A DNA stretch of 64,000 nucleotides from Petaurus breviceps papuanus (taxonomy: Eukaryota; Chordata; Mammalia; Diprotodontia; Petauridae). Under the pieces are notes generated by a model, which worked only from the letters and a program-made list of their open reading frames with translations, searched no databases and was not told where the DNA came from. A program made the position numbers and the translations under genes. Numbering within the stretch: the stretch's first letter is position 1; each line of letters starts with the position of its first letter. This document shows, in pieces, positions 23,285 through 35,800 of this stretch. The stretch covers positions 16,430,274 through 16,494,273 of the forward strand of contig JAMXIF010001195.1 of the NCBI GenBank assembly GCA_028583685.1, written 5' to 3'.

Positions 23285-24240
23285 GAGACTGATATCCTTA
23301 ATGAATATGAATGCAAAATTACTTAATAATATCAGCAAAGAGGCAACAATGACATATTAAAAAATTATAAATTATTATTGGATTGGTCTGACATCAGTAA
23401 AATTATAAACAATGAAAAGCAAAGAATTATATTAATGTATGCAGAAAAAACTTTTGACGAAAACACAACACACCTTAAAAATACAGGAATAAATAGGCTA
23501 TTGGCTAATATGGAAACAAAATCTATCTAAAACCAGGAACTTATCCTTAGCCTTAATAGAGAAACTCTAAATTTCTTTTCAATTAGATCAGAGGTAGAGC
23601 AAGAATGCCTATTAACACCATTATTATTCTAGATAGAAATGCTAGTCATAGCAAAACAAAAAAAAATGAAGCTAAAAAATAAGTATAGGCAAGAGGAAAA
23701 GTATCAATTTTTGCAAATAATTTTTATTTACTTAAAGAACTCTAAGTATTGAATTAAAAATTAATTTAATCTATTAACAAATTAAGTAATGTTGTATGAC
23801 ATAAAAAATATCCATTATCATTAGCCTTTCTAGATATCACCAAGAAATCCCAAAAGGGACATAAAGAAAAAGAAATTTCATTCAGAATAATTATATAGTG
23901 CAGAAAACATAAGAAAACAACTACCACGATATACATACAAACAGTGTAAAATCAACTATAAAAGTCTCTTTGGAGAAATAAAGAAGGGCTTCAATAACTG
24001 GAGAAATATCAGTTGCTCCTGTGTGGGTGGTTCCAATGTAACAGAAATTACATGATTCATATTAATTTACAGAGTCTACGATGCGTCAAACTACCAAAGA
24101 ATTACTATACAGAACTAGAGGAAATAACAACGTTCATCTAGAAGAACGCAAGGTAAAGAAGCTCAAAGGATGTAATGGGAAAAATAGGAAGGAGGCCTAG
24201 TCGCACCACATCGCAAAGCACACTGTACAACAGAGAGCAT
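23285..24240 (+). repeat. Old L1 LINE, part 3
   Basis: The first 157 bases repeat 18928-19083. Then ORF2 continues with degenerate AEKTFD..., to 'aatgggaaaaataggaagga' and beyond. Completes the host L1 that starts at 16120. Confidence 0.7.
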
Positions 24241-24399
24241 AAAAATGATTTGCTGCCGAAGAACAGGAAAGTTGATCAGTGGCACTAAGACAGAAACAAG
24301 CCGACAAAGCAGCGCTATGTTCGATAAACTCAACTCTAAGGGTGAAGACTCATGATGTAACGGGAAGCCATGCAGAACTTAGGTTGAGATCAAAATCTA

Positions 24400-26230
24400 C
24401 CCCGGGTTCCAAATGGAGACATGCCCTTGGCTCCCCCTAGCCCTACCTTCTCAGCTGAGAATACGGACATTCATCATGAGCTCCCTCTTCCCATCTTCCT
24501 CATCTCCTATCTCTCAGGCAAACTTCTATTACTCTCTTTTTCCTTCACCTCTGTCTCATATAAAAAGGTAGCTCTAACTCCTTTGCCAAGGCTAGCCCCT
24601 TTATCTACTGAAGCAATCCCACTCCATCATATCTCCTCCAATATGCCTCCTCTGTCATCCTCACTCTATCTCTTAGTTTCAGTTTCTTCTCCCTGTCTAC
24701 AACCTTACTAAAAACATACCCCCTTCTCCCCCATTCTGAAAAATTCCCTCATTTGATTTTTCCATTACCACTATCATCCTCTATCTCTTCTGCCTTTTGT
24801 AGCTAAACCATTGAAAATACTGTCTACAAGAGATGCCTTCACATTCTCTCCCCTCTCTCTCTTTTTAACCCCTTGTTTACCAAAACTGCTTTCTCCAAAA
24901 TTACCAATGATCTCTTATTTGTCTCTAAAGGCCTTTTACTATACCCTCATTCTTCTTCCCTGTAGCCCTTAGTCTACTGATGATGACCCCCTTATTTTCT
25001 TCTTTGTGGGTTTTCAAGACACCACTGTCTCCTGATTTCCCCCCCACCCCAACTATCTTACTAGTTTCTTGTCTGTCTCCTTTGCTGGATTCTCCTGCAA
25101 ATCACACCCCCTAACCTTGGATGTCCCTCAGGGTTCTGTCCTGCACCCTCTTTTCTCCCTCTGCACTTAGTGATCTCATCAACCTTCATGGATTTGCCAT
25201 CTTTATGCTGATGAGTCTCAAATCTACCTTTCCTGTCCCAGTATCTCAGCTGACCTCTTACCCGGTATCTCCAACTGCCTTTCAGACATCTCAAACTGAA
25301 AGCCCAATAGACATCTTAAACTCACTATGTTTAAAACATAACCCATTATCATTATCTTTCCCCCTAAGCCCTGCCCACCTCCTATTTCCTATTACTGTAG
25401 AGGGCAACACCATCCAACCAGCCGTCCCCACTAACAACCTAGGGATCATCCTCACCCCCTACTTCTAATCGGTTACAAAGACCTGTCAGTTTCACCTTGG
25501 CAGCCTCTCTGCTATACACCCCGTCTCCCCTCTGACTGCTACCACTGTGACGCAGGCCCTTAGCACCTTCCACATGAACGATTACAAGAGCCCTACTGAT
25601 GCTCTCTCTGTCTGCCTCAGGTCTCTCTCTACTCCAATCCATCCTTTATATAGTCTCTAAAGCAATTCTCCCCAGGGTTCAGGTCTGATCATGTCACCCC
25701 CAAACTCAACAAGTTCCAGTGGCTCCCTGCTGTCTCCAGGATCAAATACAAAATCCTCTGGCCTTCAAAGTCCGTCAAAAAGTGACCCCCTTCTATCTTT
25801 CCAGTCTTCTTACAACTTCCCTATATACTCTCCAGTTCAGTGACACTGGCCTCCCAGCTGTTCCATGAACAAGACACTCCCGTTTCTCTGTTCTGGGCAT
25901 TCTCTGGGGCTATCCCCCATGCCTGGAACACTCTTCCCTCCTAAGATTTGAGTACTGGTTTCCTTTCAGTCCCAAGTAAAACCCCATGTTTTTCAAGAAG
26001 CCTATCCTAAGCCCTCTTATTACTAGTCTTCACTCTATTAATGATTCCCTATTTATCTTGCAAATAGCTTGTCTGCATATATTCGTCAACATTTTGTCTT
26101 TCCCACTAGATTGTGAGTGTTATGAGGGCAGAGACTGTCTTAGACCATTTTTATATCTCACAATATAAAAATGTTAGTACAGTGCCTGGCACACAAGAGG
26201 TGCTTAATAATCCTCATTAACTGACTTAGT
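24400..26230 (+). repeat. Long L2 LINE remnant
   Basis: Sense L2 from 'gcaatcccactccatcatat' through the reverse-transcriptase text 'tccctcagggttctgtcctg' (VPQGSVL), 'ctttatgctgatgagtctca' (YADES) and 'ctcaaactgaaagcccaata', to the 3' terminus 'cctggcacacaagaggtgct'. Interrupted by many small changes. Confidence 0.85.
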
Positions 26231-26254
26231 AATATAATACTAAAATTTTTATAC

Positions 26255-26985
26255 ACAAATTTAGCAATATTAGAATTAGAAGGGAAATAGCTAATTGGGA
26301 GGAAATGTAGAAAATTTCTCTGAAAAAATTCTTATGTTCAAGATACATAGGGAAATTATACAAATATATAAAAACAAGAACTCCTTGACAACAGAAAAAC
26401 GTTCAAAGGAACAAGCAGTTCTCAAAAGAAAAATGACAAACTACCAACAGCCACACTAAAAAATGTACCAAATCATTAATGAAAATGAGAAATTAAAACA
26501 ATTCTCAAATTATACTTTACGCCCACTAGCTTGACAAGGATGACTAAGAAAAATGACAATTGTTGCATGGCCAACGGAAGGCCAAGCACAGTAATGTCCT
26601 GTTGGTGAAACTGTAAATTGATCCAATCATGGTGGAAATTATGTCATTTGGAATGATGTCCAATAAGTCACTACATTTTGCTACAACAGCACTACTAGGC
26701 ATATAACACTACACATATAAAAATACTGACAGCAGCACTTTTTGTTATAATAAAGATCTGGAAACAAAGTGGGTCCTTAGCAACTGGGAATGGCCAAACA
26801 AATCATGGACTATGAATATAATCAAATATTGTTTTGCTGTAAGAAGTGATAAGAGGAAGTCAAAGACACCTAAAAAGGTTTGCAGGAACAAATACTTAAG
26901 GAAGAAAGTAGTAAAGCAGAATCATTTACATGAGGACTAAACTACTAAAAAGGGAAACAACTGAAAAACTAGCATTAATGCGAGG
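26255..26985 (+). repeat. L1 LINE C-terminal/3' fragment
   Basis: 'cactaaaaaatgtaccaaat', 'ttaatgaaaatgagaaatta' and 'tagcaactgggaatggccaa' follow the order of the L1 ORF2 C-terminal region at 22330-22720. Confidence 0.65.
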
Positions 26986-26989
26986 ACTC

Positions 26990-27390
26990 CAAAATGCTGA
27001 TGCTATTTCCCACCGTGGACCAGAAGTACAAACTGAGATCTACGCTTCCACGGCCAGCATTTGGATCTGTTTTGCCTATGTTTATTTGTAAAAAGGGAGC
27101 CCCCCCCTTTATTTCTGGCAGGACAGTTACAGGGATAACAAAAAAAGAGGAAAAGAACAGCAATGAAACATTAAAAAGTGCACAGATAAGAGAACAAGAT
27201 TCCAGAGAGGATAGAGACAGTAAGTGCAATGCTGAACTACTACCATCAAATTTTGTTTAAAAACAATAGATTCATGTGGCTATATACAATTCTCTTTTTG
27301 CCCCTTTGTATAAATAAAGGTTTACATTTGTTGAAATTTGAGTTCTTAATAATAAAAACTGATTTTGATATGTATGTAATATTGCACATT
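26990..27390. other. Gene-free stretch
   Basis: No splice-flanked exon or named repeat was recognised. An 88-codon plus-strand frame (26994-27260) has no context or motif supporting it. Confidence 0.35.
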
Positions 27391-27394
27391 ATAA

Positions 27395-27592
27395 GGAAGC
27401 ATTTTGTCACAAAGGAAAGAGTGCTAGATTTCAAGTCAGAGAACTTGAATTTAAATCCCAACTTTCTGATGCTAGCCAAATCTCTGACCCACCCTGGGAC
27501 ACAGGTTCTTCATCTATAAAATAAAAAAGTTGGACTAGATAACTTCTAAGTAATCTTTTAGCTCCAAATTTATGATTCTAGATTTATATCTT
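27395..27592 (+). repeat. MIR-like SINE
   Basis: 'tagatttcaagtcagagaac', 'ttcatctataaaataaaaaa' and 'ttagctccaaatttatgatt' fit the MIR/CORE-SINE family found across marsupials. Confidence 0.7.
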
Positions 27593-27600
27593 TTCTGCCC

Positions 27601-27757
27601 CCTTTTTTTTTTGCTTTTTTGAGGGGCAGTTGGGGTTAAGTGACTTGCCCAAGGTCACACGGCTAGCTTTTATGTTAAGTGTCTGAGGCCGCATTTGAAT
27701 TCAGGTCCTCCTGACTCCAGGGCTGGTGCTCTATTCACTGCGCCACCTAGCGGCCCC
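27601..27757 (-). repeat. tRNA-derived marsupial SINE
   Basis: Reverse SINE 'ttgcttttttgaggggcagt' to 'cgccacctagcggcccc'. The flanks 'gatttatatcttttctgcc' and 'gatttacatcttttctgcc' are a ~19-bp target duplication. Confidence 0.9.
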
Positions 27758-27879
27758 TAGATTTACATCTTTTCTGCCTACTAGATTAAATACTATGAAG
27801 GGAAGGCCCACTAAGTCACACATGAACCTTATCACTTCCCTATAACAGGTATTTAATAAATACCTGTCAGATTGAATTC

Positions 27880-28015
27880 AGATAACCATCCAGACTCCAG
27901 TAACCTGTGATGGGAAGTCACTCCCTTTAGAGGTAGCCCTGTCCACTTTTAAGTCTAATTGCCAAGAAACTTTTTTGTTACATTGAGTCAAAAATTGCCT
28001 CTAGCCTGTTTGCCC
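27880..28015 (+). repeat. L3/CR1-like LINE 3' fragment
   Basis: 'agaaacttttttgttacatt' and 'gagtcaaaaattgcctctag' match the recalled L3/CR1 tail. Confidence 0.5.
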
Positions 28016-28019
28016 CAGT

Positions 28020-28545
28020 TAATCACAAATATTCAACATATTAAAACAATGACAATTAAAGTGTTCTTGTTAATGTTAAGTTACATATCAGTTGCTCTAA
28101 AATACATATTTTAGGGTAAGCTAATGCAAAGCATCAAAAGAAAATGTAAACCAAATTTCAATAACCACCATGTGCAGGAAAAAAAACAATTTAGCCCATT
28201 TTATAGTTTAGTATCGAAACCATCCCTGTAATTCTTTGTACCAAGTGAAATGGCGTTTTTCTGCTCTGTGCACTTTCCTCTACTAAAGGCAAGACAAGAT
28301 TTTTTTTTTAGATGTAATCAATGATGGTGACTGCCAACCATATGGCAGAAGTGATTAACACATTACAGTCACTGACTAAAATAAAAACAAGATACAATCA
28401 CTTAAAACGAACACCCACACACATGCTTTTACAACACTTTTTTTCCAGGCTTCGACTTTCTAGATGTACCTCAAAAGCCACTCCATTTCTGGGAGCTGCA
28501 AGTCAGGCCTGTCCACATCCTGCTACCCGCTCCCCTTTACAATCT
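28020..28545. other. Gene-free stretch
   Basis: I see no exon or named repeat. The missing STAG tail exons were sought here and not found. Confidence 0.35.
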
Positions 28546-28547
28546 AT

Positions 28548-28772
28548 ACTAGTGAGTCTTAACCTTGGGTCCTTAAACCGATACAGAGTTTGTTTTGCTT
28601 TTTGATATTTTGATATATGTATTTCAAAACAATTTGTTTCCTTTATAGTCCCGTGCATTTTATTTTATGTATTTAAAAACATTTTTTCTGAGAAAAGTGT
28701 CTGTGTCCATAAGCTTCAACAGACTGACAAAGCGGTCCATGACACAAGAAAAGTTAAGAACCCTTGGTCTGC
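28548..28772. mobile_element. hAT-like MITE ('ttcttaacctggggtcc' family)
   Basis: The ends 'gagtcttaaccttgggtcct' and 'aaagttaagaacccttggtc' are inverted repeats of each other. Related copies lie at 39545-39745 and 43985-44403. Confidence 0.6.
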
Positions 28773-28774
28773 AT

Positions 28775-29168
28775 ACTCTTTAAGTTCTAGCCAAACTGGC
28801 CTCCTTGCTGTAGCTTGTCCATGACAATCTACCTCCTTATTTCTGTTCTTGATATCTGTGATAGGCTGTGACTGAAATGCTATCCTTCCTTATCTCTGCC
28901 TCTTGGAACCCCTGGTTCCCTAACAGGCACAAAACCAATGCCACCATGAAGGAAGCAAGACCTCTCTTCCGGATCTTCCCTGATTCCTCCATTTGTTAAT
29001 CTCTCCTTTCTTGAAAATTACTTCGTATTTACTAATCTGCATTTATGTTGCTTAGTTATACCCCAGCAGAATGGAAATTCCTTGAGATCAGAGACTTGTT
29101 TGTTTTTGCTTTTATCCCCAGCACAATTATTTGAATGTAGTAGGTACTCAATAAATGCTTGTTGATGA
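28775..29168 (+). repeat. L2 LINE, 3' end
   Basis: 'aactggcctccttgctgtag' through 'gtagtaggtactcaataaat' is the L2 terminal region. Confidence 0.75.
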
Positions 29169-29169
29169 A

Positions 29170-29739
29170 ACCGAACTGAGTTGTTACAAATAATTAAAAA
29201 CAGCAACAACTCTGCTGGACATGTGGACATTAAGCCAAAACAACACATTTTACTGACTTGGGAAACAAAAACAAAAAAGAAGGGAGTGTGAATGACTACT
29301 GGAGAATGAAAGAAAGAGTAAGAAAGAGAGAAATAGAGAGCACTTATACAACTGTGATGTAGAAAAAAAAAATAACTTATCTTTTTGAAAAAAACATCTA
29401 AGGAAACTGATATCACTCAAACAGCAATAGCCACACAACGCCTGAAAAATTAGATGAACTGCACAGCCCTGCTGAGCTCCATGTGCCTTTGGCCCTAACA
29501 TATCATGCTCACAACCTGTATGATATGAGCAGTAACACACATCATGATGCACACTGCAGAGAACAAGAAACCTCAGTTACACAGGGAAAGGCAGGCACAT
29601 TATATATTTAACTCCTAAGTCCATTCTTCTACGATGTGTTGGTTCCACACACAAGCTCTACAAACTTTCCTATTTTTTACCATGGTTTATGTCTTGACAG
29701 GTCTAATACAATAATCAAACAACATGGTTAAACTTACAC
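29170..29739. other. Gene-free stretch just downstream of E16
   Basis: No acceptor-led open stretch resembling the family's next exon is visible. Minus-strand frames at 29018-29416 and 29250-29552 lack motifs and splice logic. Confidence 0.4.
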
Positions 29740-29866
29740 CAGCTTCTTGTCAGGTTTGAGTAGCTTATTGGAGAATTCACTGATGATTGCCAAGAAGGTT
29801 AGATTGGGAGGGAGGTAATAGTCTATATCTTGACTATCTCCATGAAACGCAAAATCAATTCCTTCT
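29740..29866 (-). CDS. STAG3-like: STAG-like gene, last recognised exon E16
   Basis: 127 nt; one base completes Lys, then 42 codons, phase 0. It begins EGIDFAF and contains [18 protein letters not shown] then DKKL, matching HK(D/E)GI.F......PPNLAFLE(V/L)LSEFS..L. HKEGI and DK.L resemble recalled STAG3. The acceptor is TTGCTTAACAG and the donor is AAGCTG|GTGTAA. The next family exon (SYLEKFL/CL...) was not found downstream. Confidence 0.96.
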
Positions 29867-32800
29867 CTGTTAAGCAAAGAAAGAAGAAAAGAAGGTAAAA
29901 ACCAAAAAACCCTCCAAAACCAAAAGTGAAAACAGAAAAACTGTAAAGGACAATAACGGTGCTTGGGAGTACATACTTGTGTATCATAGCTATTGATTCC
30001 CTGGAGTTCATCTGATCCCAGCCAAATGTGAGAGAAAATCGACGAGCCAGTTCTTTAATACTGGCAAAGGAAGCGGAGGAGTCAACCTGCTTTTTACGAC
30101 TGTTACTGTTGCAATAGGTTGCCATGTGGTTCTGATACAACTGCAAAACCCAGATATTATCAAACATTTTCCATAGAAGAAAATCCTCAAGAAAATATCA
30201 ATAGTACATCAAGAGCTGTATACACTAAGGACTGTGATACACAGAATCATAAAAGCTTGGAGTTGAAAGGTGACCTTCCCCTTCTCCCTTAACTACCCAT
30301 CAGCATGAATCCCCTCTACAATGTCCCAAGTCAAATGGCATCTACTAGAGGAAAAGTAGTTAAATGCAGTATCTACAAAGCAACATTTTTTGAACAGTGT
30401 CAATTGTTGGGAAGTAAAACAAAGCAAATCACACGGAAAATTCAAAGCAGGTCATGTCTCCAAAGCAACATGGAAATCTGGCACAAACCTTATCACGTCT
30501 ATTTAGAGAATTAATATATAAGTCCTGTGCCAGATTTAGGCACAGCCCAAGAGGACCTATTCAATACTCATGCCAAGTAGTACTATACTCAGAGAAAGCC
30601 GAGGTATAGACTGCAATGTACCTCTTCAGATAAGGCTAACGTGGAAATGTTTTCCTTGACTACACATATTTGTTACAGAAGTTTTTGTCTTTTTTTGCCT
30701 TCAATTTTGCAGGGTGAGGTGGGAGAGGAACTAGAGACAAGGTACCCCCCCCCAAAAAAAAGGGAAAAGTAGATGTAAAAAAAGGAGTCATTGAAGCATT
30801 TGAGGAATCCACAGAAAAGAACCAAAGGAAAGTCAGAGGGAGACTCAGAAAAGAAGTATAGTTTTAAGAGCTAATATGCTGAATGTATTATATACTTAGA
30901 CAGGAAGACAAGTCATATGTAAGAAACTGACTGTTTCGTGAATACTTCATCTCTTTGTGAATGTTTCATGTACAATCCTCAGATGGACTACTCTGTATAT
31001 GAAAGTGTGCATTCCATTTGATAGAAAAGTTCAGAATAAAAAGATAACAACAGAGAGAAGAAGGAAGTTCAGAATGGGACAAAGACAAGCCAGACAATTT
31101 TATGTTTTAAGTTTAATATGTAGATAGGTAATTAAAAAAACACTAATGTAAGTCCATAATTTCATATACAATCCTCGTTTTGTTCTTTTCTGAATCCTTA
31201 AATAGTCATGTTTCTTGGTATTTTCCAAGTTCATTGCAAAAAAGGGGGGGGAGAGAATGTTGAGGAAGCATCATTGTCTACCTTGAATATGTATTTTTAA
31301 CATGATCTGAGTGATCCTTTTTTTCCATTAAAGTAAGGCTATACTGAGCCATACAAGCCATCAAGGGTGCCTCAGAAACAACTGCTAGCTCCATCTGACT
31401 TCAAAATCAGCACAGTCAACCAGGGGTCAAACTGAAATGATCTGTGTGTGTGATATCTAAACACAGGATTCTGACAAGCTGCTGTTTACCCTCACCTTAG
31501 CTCCTATTTCAGGGACTCAGGCCAGAATAGAAAGCATCTGGCAGAATGTGAAATAGTGGCAGGGCTTCATGTATCAGTCACTCTAGGAGAAACATGTTCT
31601 GCAGCTTAAAAACAGATAATGTACAAGTAGACCCGGATGGGGCAGTTGCTAAAATAGATGTCCAGTTCCTCTAAATGATAGGGCCTCAAAAGCTTGAGGT
31701 GAAGGTGTTTAAAATTACTAATGAGGTAGAAAGATGGTAGGCACAATGTCATATTTCTCTTTTCTTCACTCTAACTTCAGCCTGGAATATAACAACAGTG
31801 GCCTAGCTGATGATGAGCAAAAACACTGTCAAGGGCTAATGGAACCCATCACCCATCACCCATAACCCAGCACACCCAGCACCCAGCACCCATGTCCCTG
31901 AACAATAAGCATTCCAAAAGACAATCTATTCCAATAGATATTAATTCATCTCAGTTAGGGTTTACAATTGCACTGTCAAGGAAATACTCCAAGTACGTAG
32001 CTGTCTGCAGCCAGCATTTTGTTACCTATCTCTGATGGAGAAATAAATAGCTATTTTCTTTGGGGGCCTATTTGGCAGGCCAGGAAAGTAAGGAATTCCT
32101 CAGAACTCAAACAGAAAAATAACCTTTCAAGGGGATAGCCCAACAGAGAAAACAAGGAGTGCTGCTGGCTAATGAATACAACAGCTGCCTAGTCTATGCC
32201 ATTTATTGAGCACCCACATATAAAAGGCCTGAAATCCCACACCAAACACTGCCTAAATTTTACAATAGGGACATGACTATATTGTTTCATGCCCCTGTGT
32301 TTTCCTTACTTTATAATAATGGGGTAATATTAAAGGACTTTTTCATCCTAAAATGAATGCAATCAAGTACATGCCAAGGACAGAATTATTACACAGATCT
32401 TTGCTTTTGAATCTAACATTTTTCAAAAAAAGAAGAGTAAAAATAAGAAAGGGGGACAGGGAGAGAGGCAATACAGCATCATAAACATACCCCACTGCAG
32501 ATATAGGCATCAATTTGATGAGTGTGTCAATTATTCAAGACTGGAAAAATTCCTATCAAAGAGGGCTCACCTCTCAGTGGTGTAGAAAACTAATCCCTCT
32601 TTTTATTTTACAGGATTTTACAGCCAACATTGTTTCTCTTACCTCCTGCAAACAAACAATCAATGTCCTGGCACTCTCAATCTTATCATTGTGCCTCGTT
32701 CTGTTGATTGTTTCTTTAATAATATCACCAAAATCATGATAGGTCTAATTAAAACAAAATGAAACAAAAGAACAAAATGCCACCATTAAAGGAAAATACT

Positions 32801-35800
32801 GTTAATATTCACAAACTAATAATACTATCATTAACTAATAGGCTTATTAAAGTGAATTTTTATCATTAATAATCATCATTTGCAGATTTTAAAGTGCTTT
32901 CAATTCTATTATTCATCTTAATGGCAAGTACAACTTATAAAAAATAAAATATAAATTAAAAAAAAAAAGATACAGCATATTGTTCTATATATAAGCCAAA
33001 GGCCCAAATACAAACCAAAGTAGTTAAACCATTAAGGCCACAATGTATAATTAGCGACTATAATGTAAGATTGAAGATTCAAGGGCTTAGTCTTGGTCTC
33101 CTAAGAAATGGGAGTCATTAACAAAACTGGAAGAAACTAGGTTCTTTCCAACATGCTCTGGGAAAATGGCCAAAGATTAAAGCAACTCAAAAAGATTTAA
33201 ATACCCTCAAACTGGAAAAAGAAGTTGGGATTACATGAGCGGGACAATTGGAATAAGATACACCAAGCTGCTGCCCAAAGGTCATATCCAATAATGTCAC
33301 TCTGGCATCTGATATGTGGCCTCAGTTCACTAAAAAATTACTCTAATAATGTCAAAAGGAAAGCATCTTGAATTCAACCCATAGTAGAGAATCACAGTGA
33401 CCTGCATATAGTGCTTGTAGATTTCAACTGCTGTCATCATTTCCACCACATTATAAGCAATCAGTTTACAGTATTCAGCCAGAATAATCCGCTTCCTGTA
33501 TATGGAATCCAGTCTATGAGCTTCCTCTCTATTCATCTCTTCAGGCAAATCTAGGAAAAGAATTCAGTTTGTTCTCTTTGGTGTATAACTTGCTGTCCAT
33601 TTACACTATATAAATGTGGGAAATTGAACTTCCAACACATTAAATCTACCCATATCTCCCCCCCACAATGCAACCATTTCCTATTCAATAGATACTGAAG
33701 TATATTTCTGTATATATATTTTCATGTGGGCTTGGCCTATACTCCAAATGACTCTCTAAGTTTGAAGTGCAGGAATGATTCTATAAGCCTTTACAATGCC
33801 TGATTCAGTACTAAGCATCAATCAGTAATCATTCAGTGCTTCTGGACAAAGATAAAACCATAAAATGAAAATTCCATTGTCTTATTCAACCAAGATTCTC
33901 TGCATCTTTATCAACAGTGGAAGGAGGAAGAGAAAGGACAGTGCTGATCACAAAAGAGGAATGGTGAGGAACTAAGCATAACAATTGATCTCTCTTCACC
34001 AAATCAATACTTAAACATAAATCAAACCCAAGCCACTAAAAGCAGAAAAATCCTAAATGACAGTCAACTCTGGGTTTAAATAATAAGGCTGACCTCCTTC
34101 ATCTAACTCAAAGGTAATTGAAATCTCCTGAGAAATGGATTTCAATGAATTCCAGAAGAAGAATAATAGCAAGTATCAGAAAAGAATACTAGCATTTTAA
34201 AGGATGACAGTAGGATATAGTATTTGTTGTGGTTCAGCCATTTCAGTCGTGTCTGACTCTTCATGATCCCATATTGGGTTTTCTTGACAAAGATACTAGA
34301 GTGATACCATTAGATATCAGAAATATATACCATTTCCTTCTCCAACTCATTCTACAGATGAGAAACGGAGGCAAAAAGGGTTAAGTGATTTGTCCAAGGT
34401 CACACAGCTAGTAAGTGTCTGAAGTCAAACTGGAACTACAGATTTTGAGTCTTTCTGATAGAGCCCAGGGCTCTATCCACTGTGCCACCTAGTTGCCCTC
34501 TAGGATATATTAAACATTTTATAAAAAACAAGATGCTGGGTGTTGCTAATTATGACGCTTTCAAACTTAGGTAATACTAAGTGGTTGGGAGTTGTAACAG
34601 GTTTGGAATTTTCATAGAGCCAGGAGGAAAGAAGAGACAAGAGACAGCGGCCAAGAACTGAGATCAGCAAGAAGGAACTAGGGTAAAATAAGGAGGTATG
34701 AGAAGAAATGGGTTGTTTAGGTATAGCAGTATCAAGTCTGAAAACATGACCTAAAAGAAACATATTTGGATGTGATGTTATCATTGTGATAATATTTAGG
34801 AAGTGATATTAAGCCATGGTCAGAATGCCAATGACTGGTGCCTATAGGGAATTATTTATACCCTTTCTAATCTGACAAGAAAGCTAAAAAATAACGTTAC
34901 TTGACAACTCAGAAACCAGAAAATACAGTATAAGTTCCTGTTTATTAAAAAAAAAAAGATAAATTGCTAACAGCATATCCGATAAAATGACCTCTCCTAA
35001 ATTTGCAACTTAAACACTGAACTACAAAAGGTTCCTTTTGAACTGGAAGTTTAAAAATACATGGGATTGCTAATAAATCGTCAACATCTTTATTTTTTGT
35101 TACCTACTGGACCAAAAGACCATGATGACTAAGACACACATAGACACAGACACACAACCCAGCCATATACACAAATAACCTAATCTAGCCCAATTTCCCC
35201 CCTCAATGCATCTAATGACATACATATGCTTAAAAGCATACCTCTCCCTGGATACATGAAGGTTCTAAAACTATTCAATCCAGAACTATAATCTGATATA
35301 AATAACAGAATCTGACCTTGGGCCATGATACTTACTGTTCTCTCCAAAAACATGATCCTTGACAAATTCAATCATTCTTGACTGAAGATCGTGATCAGGA
35401 AGAAACTTAAGCAATGAAAAATCTTCATCCTCATCCACACCTTGGTGACTTAAAACAATCAGCAAGTCACATAGCAGAATAAAGGCCTAAAAACATAAAC
35501 ACACACACACATACACACACACACACAATTTTAGAGTCCTGAAAAAACAATATCACTACTAAAGGCACTCCTCTGTCTATTCCTCAAAAAAATCTACCAC
35601 AAATGCCACCCCACTTCCCATTTCTCCCTCCCTGAGGGATTACATCATCTCTAACAAAGCTTTCAGTCCCAAAGTGTTAGTATTAAGAGGATAAGATTCA
35701 CCGTGGGGAAAGAGATTCATAGAAGTGAACAATTATAAGAAGATGCAGGTTTTCCTTTTCAGTTTGGTGAATGAAACTATTAAGTTTTAGAAGAAATATA

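Noticed and set aside
24421-25642. Plus- and minus-strand frames up to 115 codons
   Set aside because: They are pieces of an L2 LINE (VPQGSVL and YADES-type text), not host genes.
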